DNA from: Mesotaenium endlicherianum
Taxonomy: Eukaryota; Streptophyta; Zygnematophyceae; Zygnematales; Mesotaeniaceae
DNA length: 64,000 nucleotides
NCBI GenBank assembly: GCA_009602735.1
Contig: WELA01002258.1
Coordinates: 210,180-274,179 of the forward strand
Direction: 5' to 3'
Part shown: piece by piece, positions 44,301 through 56,039 of the stretch
Layout: every line of letters starts with the position of its first letter
Position numbering within the stretch: position 1 is the first letter of the stretch
Notes under the pieces: generated by a model
Seen by the model: only the letters and a program-made list of their open reading frames with translations
Database searches by the model: none
Told to the model about the DNA's origin: nothing
Position numbers and translations under genes: made by a program

Positions 44301-46370
44301 GGCGTTGCCCGGCCGAGCAGGAGGAGCTGGGACCTGCTCCTGCTGTGCCTCCTCGTGCTCTTCTGCTCCCTCTTTGGCCTACCCTTCTGCTACGGCCTTG
44401 TTGCGCAGGTGCCACTCCATCTGTCCTCTTTGCTCTCGTTCCCGACTCCCTTCAACTCATAAAATCCTAATCTCGAACAATTGGGAATCTTCTGCGATTT
44501 TTCTGCAAGCGGTTCATAATTTGGCTTCATTACAGATGGGCATCTTCTGCATTGGAGCTGGCAGGTGTAGGTGTGTCCCGTTCACGCCTGCTGCCCTCGT
44601 GTTGCATGGACTCTTACCAGGCCCTCACTTCATGTAGAAAAGGAAAATGCCTGGGATTGTGTGGGCCCCTCATGTCGACCTCTTCATTTGCTGTCGAGAC
44701 AAATGGTGCAGGTTCGGACCGTCAGTCTGTTTTCCGCGTCTCCAACCTTGATTGCATTAAAAGACTGCAGGTGCCAAGGACCACTTGGTACTGCCAAAGA
44801 GTTTCTTATGACTGACAAAGACGAGTTCCGAGCGTTCTTGCAAAGTTTGTACGGAATGGGTTCCTGCTCCGGGGTGCCTGGCCGTGGTTAACCTTGAGCC
44901 AACCTTTTTCATGATTACCATAGTACTTTGGCAGCCTTCTTCTGTACTATTTATGAGAACAATTTTATTCCTTGGAATTACTGTGCATATTGGCGGCTTC
45001 CGGTCATAGTGCCCTTCAACCTTGATCGAACATTACAGAGTTTCTGCATGATGCATGACGTCATGCCACATGACATCACGAGACAGAGGGGGCCCCTGGA
45101 TCGTAGGAGCCACTTTCCAGTCTTTCCGGCCGATCTACTTGCTCCTTTATGTGAATTTCCAACAGTGTGAGTGCTGCCAGTTATTACAAGACTCGAAAAA
45201 AGCATTGGCAAAAGCATTGGCAACAAGCATGTTACGGCATGAACTTGTTGCCAGTTTGTTTCTGGAGGTGCAAGACTGTGATGTTGGACGTCTCCACTTT
45301 GTTGTGCCCAACGCGCAGACGCTGGTGCACATGCGCGCCCTCTCCAGAAAAGCGCCCGCAGGCACGACAGCAACAGATCCGGAGGGCGAGAAGCAGGAGG
45401 AGCCCCCAGAGGCGTCAGATCTCCGTCTGCTGCAGCAGCGCATCTCGGGGCTGCTGGCGTCGCTGTTTGTCGGCCTGAGCCTGCTTCCTGGCGTCGTGTC
45501 GCTGCTGGGAAAGGTCCCCCAGGGGGCCCTCATTGCCGTGCTCTTCCAGGTCCTGCCTCCTTCTCTTCTCTGTCAATCTGTTCTCCACTTCCTGAGGCCC
45601 TCTTGCTGCTTCCTCCTCCTCCTCCTCCAGCTCGTTCTTGTGCTACTAGCTAGCCCCCATCTCTTCTCCCAGTGTTTCTCCTCTTCCAAGTATTTTTCCT
45701 CCTCTTCCCCCACTGTTTTCTGGGGGAAGTCGTCCTCTCCTTACGCTGCTGACCCTCGACAGCCTGGGGCATATATACACAAATCAGTGACTGCTTGATG
45801 TGACTGCAGATTGAGGGGAGTCCTTTGGACTGGGTATGCAGACAGGCTAGGTGATAACTGAAGTTCTTGAAAGGAAATTGGAACATGAAGGAGTAACTAA
45901 AGTTCTCAAGAGGGAAGTCACGCTTGGGGGCAAGGGCATTCAGCAGCTTCCAGTGCCAAATAAACCCGGCAGGAGCACGCTTTATCCCTTGGTAGCAACT
46001 TATTTTTTTCAGACTGCAAAATAGGTGTACGACTGTAGACTCTTCGTGAGATACTTGCTCTCGCGCCCCAACTCCCCAACCCCACCACAGACGTACAATG
46101 CAACCAAGAGAGCAAGCAAGCAAGCAAGCAAGCAGACCCCAGCCTCTCTCTCTCTCTCTCTCTCTCTCTCTCNNNNNNNNNNNNNNNNNNNNNNNNNNNN
46201 NNNNNNNNNNNNNNNNNNNNNNNNNNNNNNNNNNNNNNNNNNNNNNNNNNNNNNNNNNNNNNNNNNNNNNNNNNNNNNNNNNNNNNNNNNNNNNNNNNNN
46301 NNNNNNNNNNNNNNNNNNNNNNNNNNNNNNNNNNNNNNNNNNNNNNNNNNNNNNNNNNNNNNNNNNNNNN

Positions 46371-46449
<79 letters not shown>

Positions 46450-49400
46450 GCGCGGCTGCGGTGGTGCATGTGTGTCCTGTATGCGCAGGTGGGGTGCACC
46501 TACTTCCAGGGCCTCCAGCTCACGGCCTGCCTCAGGAGCCTGGTCACCCGTCAGCCCCCCCTCTCCCCCCTCGCACGCCTCCCCAGGGGTGTCCTCCTCA
46601 ACTTCACAGCGCTGCAGGCCATACTCGCCGCCATCCTATTCGCCATCACGCGCACCCCCGCCGCCCTCGTGTTCCCCGCGCTCGTGCTCGCGCTCCTCTT
46701 CTCCAGCCGTGCCCTCCTGGCGGCTGTGTACCCCCCGGACTGCGCCGCCCTCCTGTGCACCAGGCTGGCAGACCCCGTCGTAGGATGTAATGCGCTGGAT
46801 CCTGGATCCGATGGCAGGGCCGGATTTGATGGAGCTGCGGGCGCCGGCGACGCTGAGCTGGCGGCCCAGGGGGCCCAGGCCGACGTGGAGCGCGGGGGCG
46901 GCGAGCTGGCGGCCGTCGATGCTCCTGGTCCAAAGGATCTCGACGATCCTGCGGCCTTTGAGAGCGCGGGTGACACCACTGACAGGGGGGCCAGCAGCTA
47001 CTCGCTTCCCTCCATCCCTGCGGGCGGCCAGGTGGCGCCCCCCCGGGGCCGCTACCCGAGGCGGAAGGGCAGCCGCCCCTTCAGAGAGGCTCCTGTGCAG
47101 CCACATGGCACAGGGGCAGGAGGGGGCCGCGGGGAGGCGGAGAGCTCGGCCATGGCACAGCAAGGCACGGGAGGCGCAGATCCGCATCACGGGAGACTTC
47201 CGCGTCAGGCACCCGCCTTTGGTTGTCGGGCGCCACCTGGCAAGCCGGCAGCCGTCCGAGCAGCCCTCGGCAAGATTGTGCTGGCATCGAAGAGGAACCA
47301 GGAAGAGACATCAGATGCGCTTGAGGAGGAAGAGGTGGAGGATGAGGGGGAAGAGGATGGGAGCAGGGAGGGGGACTGGGCTGAGAGGGGGAATGGGCGG
47401 GGGGAGGGGGGCTGGCTGCCAGGCAGGCACGGAGACAAAGCAAGCCGTTTGGGAAAGCGGCCGCTGGCGTCGGCGTCCCCCTCTGGCCACGTGTCGCGGT
47501 TGCTGGCAGAGCAGGCTGCTGTGGACGCCATGGCCAGACGGGAGCGCGAGAGCGAGGGCGAACGCGACGACGCCTACAACGGCAACAATGCACGTGCCCT
47601 CTCTGCATTGCAGCACGGGGCGACTTCCCCGCCTCTTGACGACGCTTCTCTCCAGGCCGCTGCCGCCGCCGCAGCTGCCGCCACCGCCGGCGCTGCTGCT
47701 GGTGCTGCTGCTGCTGCCAGCGTCGCTGCTGCCGCCTCGGGGCACCATCCCCCAGAGCCGACGCGCGTGCACAACAGCCAGCACCCGCTCATGTCATCGG
47801 TGTACCACACTGCCGCCGTCAGCCCCCTCACGACAACGATAACAACAACATCGACGGCAACGGTGGCGGCGACGGCGACTGCCACCTCGAGCTCCAGAAG
47901 CCCTCCAGCAGGCGGGCGGCAGCCCAAAAGTGGGCGGCAACCCAAGAGCGGGCGACGGGCTCTTATGCAGCAGCAGCATCAGCAGGGGGCTGCAGGCGGC
48001 AGGGCCGAGAGACGCCGGCCCGGGGGCGGGGGCGAGGGCGGGGGTGGCAGCGAGCACGGCAGCGACTCGGGGCTCATGGCTTCGCTCAGAGGCGCATTCC
48101 AGGGCTGGAGGCGGAGGGACCTCCACCAGCACCAGGGCGACGGCAACGACAATGAAAACGCCGGCGAGCTCTCTAGTGCTTCGACTGTCCACAGCAATGC
48201 TCTCTTTGAAACAGAGGACTCGCGAGGAGAGGCGTCGGAAGAAGAAGGGCTGGGGGCAGCGCAGGCAGGGCAGGCAGGGCGGCAGGAGGAAGTGGAGGAG
48301 GAGCCGCCATTTGGGGTGCGCATGGAGCCGTTGTTGTTTGTTGCTGAGGTGGCGGCTGGGCAGGGCAGCTCCAGAGGGGGATCAGGCGGCAGGGTGCAGA
48401 GGCTGCTGCCGCCCGGGATGCCTCTCCTGCACAGCACGTCGTCCACCTCCCCTGGGCAGGACGAGAGCGGATCCAACTGGTCCAGCCGCCCGCCGACGCC
48501 CTCTCTGCGCAAGCCGCCTGGCGGCCCCTCTGCTGCCACGGCATCAGCATCTTCTCCTGCTGCTGCTGCAGCTAGTGCTGTTGCTACAGAAGCGGCCCTC
48601 TCGGGCAGGCCTCCCCGTAGCAGCAGCAGCGGCAGTGGCGAGCACGTGGCAACGGCACGCCAGGGGGAGTCTGCAAAGCAGCACTTGGTGGGGCTGGCAC
48701 CACGGCTGGTGCAGATGGTGACTGGGAGCAGCAGCCACAGGAGGGCGAGGCCGCAGCGCACGTTGGAGAGAGGGAAGCAAAAGCAGGACAGCACAGGGGA
48801 CCGCCTGCTGCTGCTGCCCTCTGCGTCGGAGACGGAGGAGGAGGCTGACAGCGCCGCTAGGAGGCGCGTGCGTGCCAGGCGCGAGCATGCCCGCGAGGAG
48901 GAGGGAGAGGAGGAGGAGGAGGAGGCAGCCGGTGTGCTGGCCCTGCCCCTTGCCTGGCAGCAGCACGGGGGTGGGCATTCAGCCATGCTGGCGACGGCAA
49001 GTGCTGACCCCGGGGGACTGCCACCAGAACCTGCGGCAGCAGCAGAAGCAGCTGCTACTGGCCCGACGACGCTGGGGATGACCAAGAGGACCACTACTAC
49101 CTGGTGGGCGCCGGCGCCGGCGCCACCTGTCTCACGCGTGGTGCGCGAGCTCGCGCTGACAGCTGACAAGCCCACACCCCAGGTGACTGCAGGCGGCTAT
49201 CCTACCGCGCAGGCGGTGGCTGCCATCATTGATACCATCTGCCACAAAGACGAACGCGGCCATTCAGAGAGCGCGCGCACGGTCGGGTCCGTCCGAAGCT
49301 TCCTGTCCTCGCAGCTCACACCTGGCAAGGCTCCGCCTGCTGCCGCCGAGGGCGGCAGGCCACATTTGAGGAGACCAGACGAGCGAATGCAACACGCCAC

Positions 49401-50088
49401 GCTCACTCACGACGCCGTGAGGCAGATGCACACTTCCCACGAAGACAGGACGTCGCTTCCTCATGCGCGGGGGTTGCAGGCCGGGGAAGCATCGGCCAGC
49501 CTCGGCTCCCTATCCAGGGCCGGAAACTACGGAAGTTCAGAAGGCGAGAGAAGCAGTGGTGCTGCTGCTGGTGGTGGTGATGAGCTTGCAGGCTCAGGGA
49601 CCGATGGCCAGGATTGCGCATCTGATCGAGAATTTGGCGGCAGACGGCAGGAGGGCTTCTCTTGTGGTGGCCTCGGCCATCTGGGCCTTGGGGAGGCCCA
49701 GGAGCAGCAGGGGAGTGAGGAGGCGGGGGGAGAGCAGAGCCAAAGAGGGAAGGGAAGCGCAGCAACAAAGGGCGCCGCCGCCGCAGCTGCACTGCCCGCG
49801 CACGCGCGCAAGCACCACCCCGTGTCTGCGCCTGGGCTCGTGCCTGTGCCAGCTGGCAGGTTTGGAGATAGGAGTAGTGGCAGCTCGTTTGGAGGAGGTG
49901 GTGAGACTAGCTCCACAAGTCAGGAAAGGGGGCCTGGGCGACGGGGACGCTTGGCGAACGTGGAGAACAGGGCATTGCCAGGTGCCGATGACTCATCGCC
50001 CGCACGTTTGGTATCAAACACTGTGGGCCACCCGCTTGACCGCAAGGTGGGGACGCACTTACCCGACTCCCCTTTTTTTTATGTTTGA
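41382..50088 (+). CDS. BOR/SLC4-family anion (borate/bicarbonate-type) transporter with a very long tail
   Basis: Five exons join in phase: 41382-42420 (donor TACAT|GTAAGT), 43474-43679, 44289-44408, 45319-45549 and 46489-50088, giving about 1,731 residues. The start is the first ATG in frame (MSTQHYPNSLMEITAD). After ~125 variable residues comes the SLC4 membrane domain: GLFADILTDLVQGFGKYGKD, FRVPGVSGPTVVLL (position of the conserved GQPL..GPT motif), FLAWTAWIGIW, then FNRTVREITARY. Exon 2 has LPGVSFSAIIFLDHQ (SLC4 'P....IFLDQ'), exon 3 WDLLLLCLLVLFCSLFGLPF, exon 4 a TLVHM motif and the next helices, and exon 5 YFQGLQL to TPAALVFPALVLALLF. The domain ends near residue 632. In plants this family (BOR) exports borate at the plasma membrane. 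Actual substrate here is unknown. The remaining ~1,100 residues are Ala/Ser/Gly/Glu/Arg low complexity and probably disordered. Confidence 0.75.
43046..43440 (+). repeat. GAT/GAC trinucleotide-rich tract in intron 1 of the SLC4-like gene
   Basis: Dense imperfect GATGAT/GACGAT repeats, which create long Asp- or Met-rich spurious ORFs. It ends about 35 nt before the acceptor at 43473. Confidence 0.8.
46148..46443 (+). repeat. (CT)n microsatellite containing an assembly gap
   Basis: Pure CT repeat at 46148-46172 and 46371-46443 around 198 Ns (46173-46370). It lies in intron 4 of the SLC4-like gene just upstream of the acceptor and is preceded by a (CAAG)n run at about 46111-46135. True length is unknown. 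Confidence 0.9.
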
Positions 50089-50093
50089 ATAAA
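50088..50093 (+). terminator. Polyadenylation signal of the SLC4-like gene
   Basis: AATAAA overlaps the TGA stop codon (TGAATAAA). If used, the 3' UTR would be only a few tens of bases. Confidence 0.45.
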
Positions 50094-51360
50094 CTCATAC
50101 AACTCAAATACGCAGTTTAATATCTTGTGAGTTCAAGATATTCTTCTTCGTTAAGTTTGTGCAAATAGGTGGACTTGGGCGCTAGTCATAAGAGCATTGT
50201 GCTGAACACTTTTGACCCCACAAGGACGATCGTGGCAAGCGCGCAACCTGCTTGAGCACCTTGTTGAATATAAGGCTTGTACTTGTCGCCAGAAGGCTGC
50301 TTTGGGCAGGAAGGAGTAAGTATGGTTCCTTGTTAGACTTAATCTATACTTGCATTTATACACGTGATAGTAGATACACGTACTTGCTACATACCCTTTA
50401 AGCTGCAGCACCACGTTTCCTCAAGTGAAGGCTGAAGCAATGTGGATTCCAGAGCCGAGCCTAACATCTTTGAGCAGTTGGGGTATCTTTTGTACGTGGA
50501 TTACACAAAGAGGTTTCAGCAGAATCTATTCCTCTTTCTTGTGTAAGTGCAGAGGGAGTGGAGAATCTGAAGTAGCCACGGGCGGTCTTATGACTTTCAT
50601 CGGACATAAGGTTTGGACTCTCATGCTTGAGCAAATCCCTTTCCTCCCACCATGCAGGACTTATTCTTTGCATAGTACGTACGCCTTGTCCTTTGACACT
50701 AGAGAGAAGCGCTTAAGTAAGAACGCAAGGACGCTATACAGCACTACCTAAGGCGGTACAATGCCACAGCACTTTGATTCATCAGCAATTTCAGTATGTA
50801 GGGGTTGTTAGGAAGACTCACATCTGCGTAAGTCCTACATACGAGCAAGCAATTGAGGCTTTGATGCATGAAATCAAGTGCTTATACATGTACTGCATGC
50901 TACAAGGCAGTTCAGAATGTAAGCGCACGTGTGCACCTCACACACCGACGTGCCATCCTGCACGTATTGGTAAGTCTTGAAAAATCGACCGCCCCGGAAA
51001 ACCATTCATCACCAGAAAAGCTGTGCTCACAGATATGAGAATCAATATATAAACCAGATAGCTTGAAAAGGTTCCATATTTGAGAAGCTCTTACACAACG
51101 ACTGCATGAACCAGGCTGGCCGAGCCAGCAATCGTTGGTTCTCTGCCCTACAGAAAGACTCCAAAAATTGTTCTGAAAGTGGTATGAGCTGCATGTGCCT
51201 TCGGCCAGCTGAAAGACCTCCAGAGTATACATAACAAGTTGCAAAAGAGTTATTTAGGCTGCTGCCAGCATAACATATCTGAGTAATTACATATTAAGTA
51301 CATGTGTTCCGTTATAATATAAATACGCAAACTCTTAACAATAATAACTTTAGCAGCCTC
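50094..51360. other. Intergenic region between convergent genes
   Basis: No gene recognised. It separates the 3' ends of the SLC4-like gene (+) and the PQQ-type dehydrogenase (-). Confidence 0.4.
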
Positions 51361-54300
51361 TTAATCCTCATCTTCGTTAACCTCCGCAGCGTTGTCAGCC
51401 ACACAGAAGGAGAAGACGCCGACGTCAGGTCCGCTGTTGGAACCCACAAGAGCTTTCCCACGCTGGTACCCGTTGCCGACGTAAATGCAGCCCTTGTCAA
51501 CCGATGTGCCCCCATATATGGAGTACCCCGTGGGAAGCGTTTTCAGCAGTGCGCCCGTTGCGGAGTTCAGAACCACAACCACCCCGTCGCCTGTTGCAGT
51601 CACAACTACCCCGTTGGCAACAAGGGGAGGCGAGCTGGGGATAGGCACCACTCCCGTCGGGTTTGCGGTTGACCAGACAAACTGTGCACACCCGTTCACG
51701 CGCACACGCACATATACACACACGCACATTTACATACAGACACATACACACATGAGAACTTATGTCTATCAGCCATCATCAGGATTTTAGTTTATAATGG
51801 TGTGGTTCCTAGATCTCCTAGCTGCATGTATATATTGGCCCTCGCAAGTAACGGGTGACGCAACAATTTAATCCAAGAGGGTGGCTACTCTCCCTCTGCC
51901 AACACGCAGGCTAGGTAAATATGCTGGCAGCCTTTACAAATCCAGGCCTCTCCCTAGCTGTCAGTGTGCAAATAAATGAGAAGAATGGCTGCATGATGTC
52001 TACGTAAGGAGGAAATCAATCACTACAAGCAAGCTGTTGGTTGAGAGTCAATAGACACCTACCGCGCCGTTGGTCACGTCGAGCGCAATGAAGCCGCCAC
52101 CTGTCGTGACAGCCAACCCCGGCTGGAGGGTGAAGTTGCTGTGCTGCGAGTTGCCGACGAAAGCGTACACGCGCTTCCCGTCGGTGGCCATGCCCCAGGA
52201 CACTCCCCCAAAGGTGCCACCTGGCCCCGCCTGCTTCTGCCACACAATCTCGCCGTTGGCTGCACTCAGGGCCCACATAATGCCGGACTTCTGCCCCACA
52301 ATCACGAGGTCCTTCTTTATGCCGGGCGCAACCTTCACCTTCCTGTGCACACGCACGCATGCACGCACGCGAGCACGAGGACAAGAGGACAAGGCGGGCC
52401 CAGTCAACTCAGGCCCGTTGGTAGCTAGCTGTCACAGTTTTTCAATGAAGACACGTGCCACAAGGACGCACTAAGAGCCATAACTTGGCATGCATGCGTC
52501 ACAAACAAATGTCACCAATGGAGGAGCCATACCATCATGAAGGACTAGCTGGGGCTCAAATCTTAGCCCGACTCCAAGTCTGCAGCCTGCTGAGTGGTGC
52601 AAAGGAAGCGTAATCTGAAGCTTGAAGAAACTGGACTCTGGCAACAAGGTCCAGGCCCGCCTGCAAGAGCGCGGGAAACAAGCGCAAGTTCGCTGCAAGC
52701 ATGACTTGAATCGAAATGCCAAGCAATGCATGAGTGCTGCTTACTCAATGAAGACGGGAGCCATGCCGAAGTCGGCATCGGGGCCCGGCTGCGGAGGGCA
52801 GTTGGGGTTGCCGTCGCCGGTGGGCTGGTAGGGCAGCCCGCACGCCAGGTTCCACGCGTCGATGTAGTTGAGGCTCTTGGCCCACTTCACCGCGCCGCTG
52901 TGCAGGTCCAGAGCAACCACGGCCTCCGCGTAGTTGCCCGGCTCAATGCACGGGTCAGGGAACTGGCTGCCGTTGGCCTGCACGCGCGTTTTGGGAGATA
53001 AGAGAGAGGGAGAGAGCAGGAGAGGGCGAGAGGGCGAGAGGGCGAGAGGGAGACAGGGAGAGAGGGAGAGACCAGATTAGTATAGAGAATGTGGATCTGC
53101 ACAGAAAACCTGGATTATGGATGGCCCCATCAGCTCAATAAGAACCGTCCTGTCTGCAATGGGAACACACAAAGTGTCCATCAAGGAAATTAGATTCATT
53201 TCAAAGTGGCACAAGCTGGTGGCAAGCGTCGTAAGTGATGATGGTACCACAGCTTTAATGAGGCTGTCTTATAAAATCACCTTCACAGTGTGCTATACTT
53301 GACACTAGAAAGATTCAGCTAGGTATGACTCAGCGGAGGGTGCGTTTAGCGACTCAAGCTTTTCCCAGCAGCTGGAGATATCATGCAATTGCTAGGGGGA
53401 GAATCAGCACTGACCTCCTGGCACTCTGCGACATTGGGCGGAATGTCGTAAAGGTTGCCGGATGCAAAGAAGACGGTGTTGCGCACGGTGTCGATGGAAG
53501 GGCTGCTGCCCCACAGCGCCGACCCAGCGTACCCTCCTGGCTGACCTCCGTTGCTGGGAAGCATGGATGTCTGTAAATTTGTTGGAGAATCACAATGCGT
53601 ACAGGTCAGTCACGTCAACAAGCGCAACAGATGCTTGAGCTGCTGGGCCTTGAGAAATTTGAGAGCGAGCCTTCTGCGTGCAGCTTGTCCGACCCAGGGA
53701 TCTGCCTACTTTCACTTTCCTTGGACAGATGTCTACGTGAATGATGATACGCCTCACTATTGCGCGCAGATGTGCATATGAGCGGGCACTAAGGGCATTT
53801 AGTAGGCACCAATTGAATGTGAACAGCCACGCAACACATGTGAGGTATTGTGAGGCAGAGAAGGATGTTGCTCAGGTGAGTCGTTGTGCTTGGGCCTGTA
53901 GGAAGTCACCTTCCAGAGGATATTGCCAGTGGGGATGTCAAGTGCCAGCGCGCTTCCTTGGAAGCTGCAGCATGGGTAGTCGGGAATGGCTGACGACATC
54001 AGCTCCTCCTGCCGAGAGATCAAGCGCCCAAAAGTTTAATATGTGCTTTTTGATTTCACCTAGAGCTTGCATTAGAAGAGTCAAAATGAAAAATGATGCT
54101 TCATCACTATAGTGGGCGCATTAAAAGGGTAGTATGGACTCATGGGTAAGTACTTATTGCAAAGCTCATAAGATGTATGATATGTACGTGGACTTCCAGC
54201 TGGTCCACATATAAAAATAAATGCGGCTGAAAAAATTTAGTAAGATAATTGTGACACTTCTCTACGAAAGCAACCAGAGTTCCGCCCAAGCTGAAAAATT

Positions 54301-55860
54301 ATGCCAGCGGCACAAGCAGACTTCTAAAGCACATTTGAACCAAACTCCAGGAGCCGATTAGAATTTATGCCAAGGAAAGAACCTCCAGCAGCGAGGACAA
54401 GGTAAGCACGGGCACCCACAATGCTGGAGACGCCGACGTAGTAGGAGCTCCCGTACACCGTGCCGCCCATGGTGAGGATGGCAGCCACGTGGGAGTCAGC
54501 CTGCGTCTGCCACACGAGGGCCCCTGTGTTGATGTTGAGGGCTAGCACATAGGCAGCAGGCCCGATGGCAAAGTTGGCGCTGGTGTCAATGAGGAGGAGG
54601 CCATAGGCTGCAGCTATGGCGGGCGTGGTCCTGGTCATAAGCACCACGGGGAGCTCTGTCCCTCCAAAATTGAACCTCTCCAGCACGATGCCAGTGAGGG
54701 CGGGAAGAGAGGCCTGCAGAAGGAAAGAGAGGAAATCAAAACGTCAGCAGGATGGAGTGGGAGGTCAAGACTCAAGGGCAAGAGACTTGACATCTGAAAA
54801 ATGTAAAGCTGTAATTAAGTGTCTGCACTGTGAGTAGAGGTGTCCGGCCTCGAGTGTGAAATCCCGAGTGAAAAATCCTGTAACCAGTTTGAACTTTGAA
54901 TATGTCTTTGAAAAAGGTAAGTATACAGTTAAAATAGGCATAGGGACTTGAATAATAATTGCGCTTACCTTCCAGATGACAGCGCCAGTGGCCTGGTTGA
55001 CAGCCCACACATAGCCCTGGAAGTCACCAAAGTAGACCACCCCGTTGTGGACGGCTGGAACGCTCGTGACGTCCCCGTAGGCGCCAGTGGGTATCTTCCA
55101 CTTCTGTGTGAGTGTGGACGCACTGCGACGGCTGAGCTTGTGCTCCCCAAAGGCTCTGCGCGTGTTGTGGATGTCTCCTCCCCAGCTGCCCCACTGCACG
55201 CATGAGGGATGAATAATACCACTTTCTTCAGTGACACAGTTGTGGATATCTCTCCCCATCTGTCCAAGGCCAGGGATATATTTATGTCCTCGTTTTGATA
55301 ACGCAGAGCAATTACGGTTTCTGAAGCGCGTTACTAGCAAGTCAGTGACTGCATATAGCATAAATTGTATTCCTGGAAAGCTATACAATGTTCATTCAGT
55401 ACGCATGTTGTAGCTGCAGTAGAAGACTTTTCAAAAACTGGCCAAAGGCCAAAAACTTACAGTATTGCTCGATGTGGCACTTGCTGCTGCTTATTCGTGA
55501 TCGTCATTGTGTCGCATCCATCCAAGAGAGCCTCAAAGTTAGTATTTGACGAGCATCTATTCACGTGAAGAAGCCAACTTAAATATACAATAATTGCTGA
55601 CTGACAGAATCATATGGTGACAGTAAGTTTGTATACACTCATTGCAACCTGACAAGAGTAAAAAACTGACAATAGTAGAAGATAAGCCACATTGAAGTTT
55701 CACACTCACAATCAACGCAATCTAATTAGCCGGCAGGCCTTCCAACCTTCATTCAATCCATGAAGCTAGATGCAGTGCCATACTCACCAGAAATGAGGAG
55801 TAGAAAGCAGCAACTAAGCAGCGCAGCTTGGCCACGTATCACGAAAGTGCTCGGAGCCAT
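51361..55860 (-). CDS. Secreted PQQ-type beta-propeller dehydrogenase (polyvinyl-alcohol dehydrogenase-like)
   Basis: Exons on the minus strand: 55860-55788, 55483-55461 (23-nt microexon; 55486 is an equally good start), 55193-54969, 54713-54420, 54008-53910, 53570-53415, 52977-52745, 52342-52063 and 51681-51361. All phases agree, giving about 567 residues. Residues 1-32 are a signal peptide (LLSCCFLLLISASA). Then comes WGSWGGDIHNTR, followed by repeated blades with PQQ-propeller motifs such as YVWAVNQATGAVIWK, VLALNINTGALVWQ, LALDIPTGNILWK, VALDLHSGAVKW, MWALSAANGEIVWQ and VLNSATGALL. Family hallmarks include YVGVSS-EE, CCSFQGSALALD, ALWGSSPSID and DAWNLACG. These proteins oxidise alcohols with PQQ in bacteria. 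In plants and algae the substrate and cofactor are not established. A secretory or cell-wall location is inferred. Confidence 0.85.
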
Positions 55861-56027
55861 GGCTTGGTCCTCTTCTGACTCAAAGGTCCACCTTCGCCTA
55901 CCTTCAGGATAGTGCCAGAAGCCTTAAAAGAGCTTCAACCTCAGCTTCTTCAAGTTGAAGCTTCCGCAAGTCTGGCAGTCGATCTCGACCAGGGACGATG
56001 AGAGACGGTATTCTCTGCCCCTCTTGT

Positions 56028-56039
56028 ACTATATATATA
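56028..56039 (-). promoter_or_regulatory. Candidate TATA box of the PQQ-type dehydrogenase gene
   Basis: TATATATA about 170 bp upstream of the ATG at 55860. Compatible with a promoter followed by a moderate 5' UTR, but AT-rich runs are common here. Confidence 0.3.
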
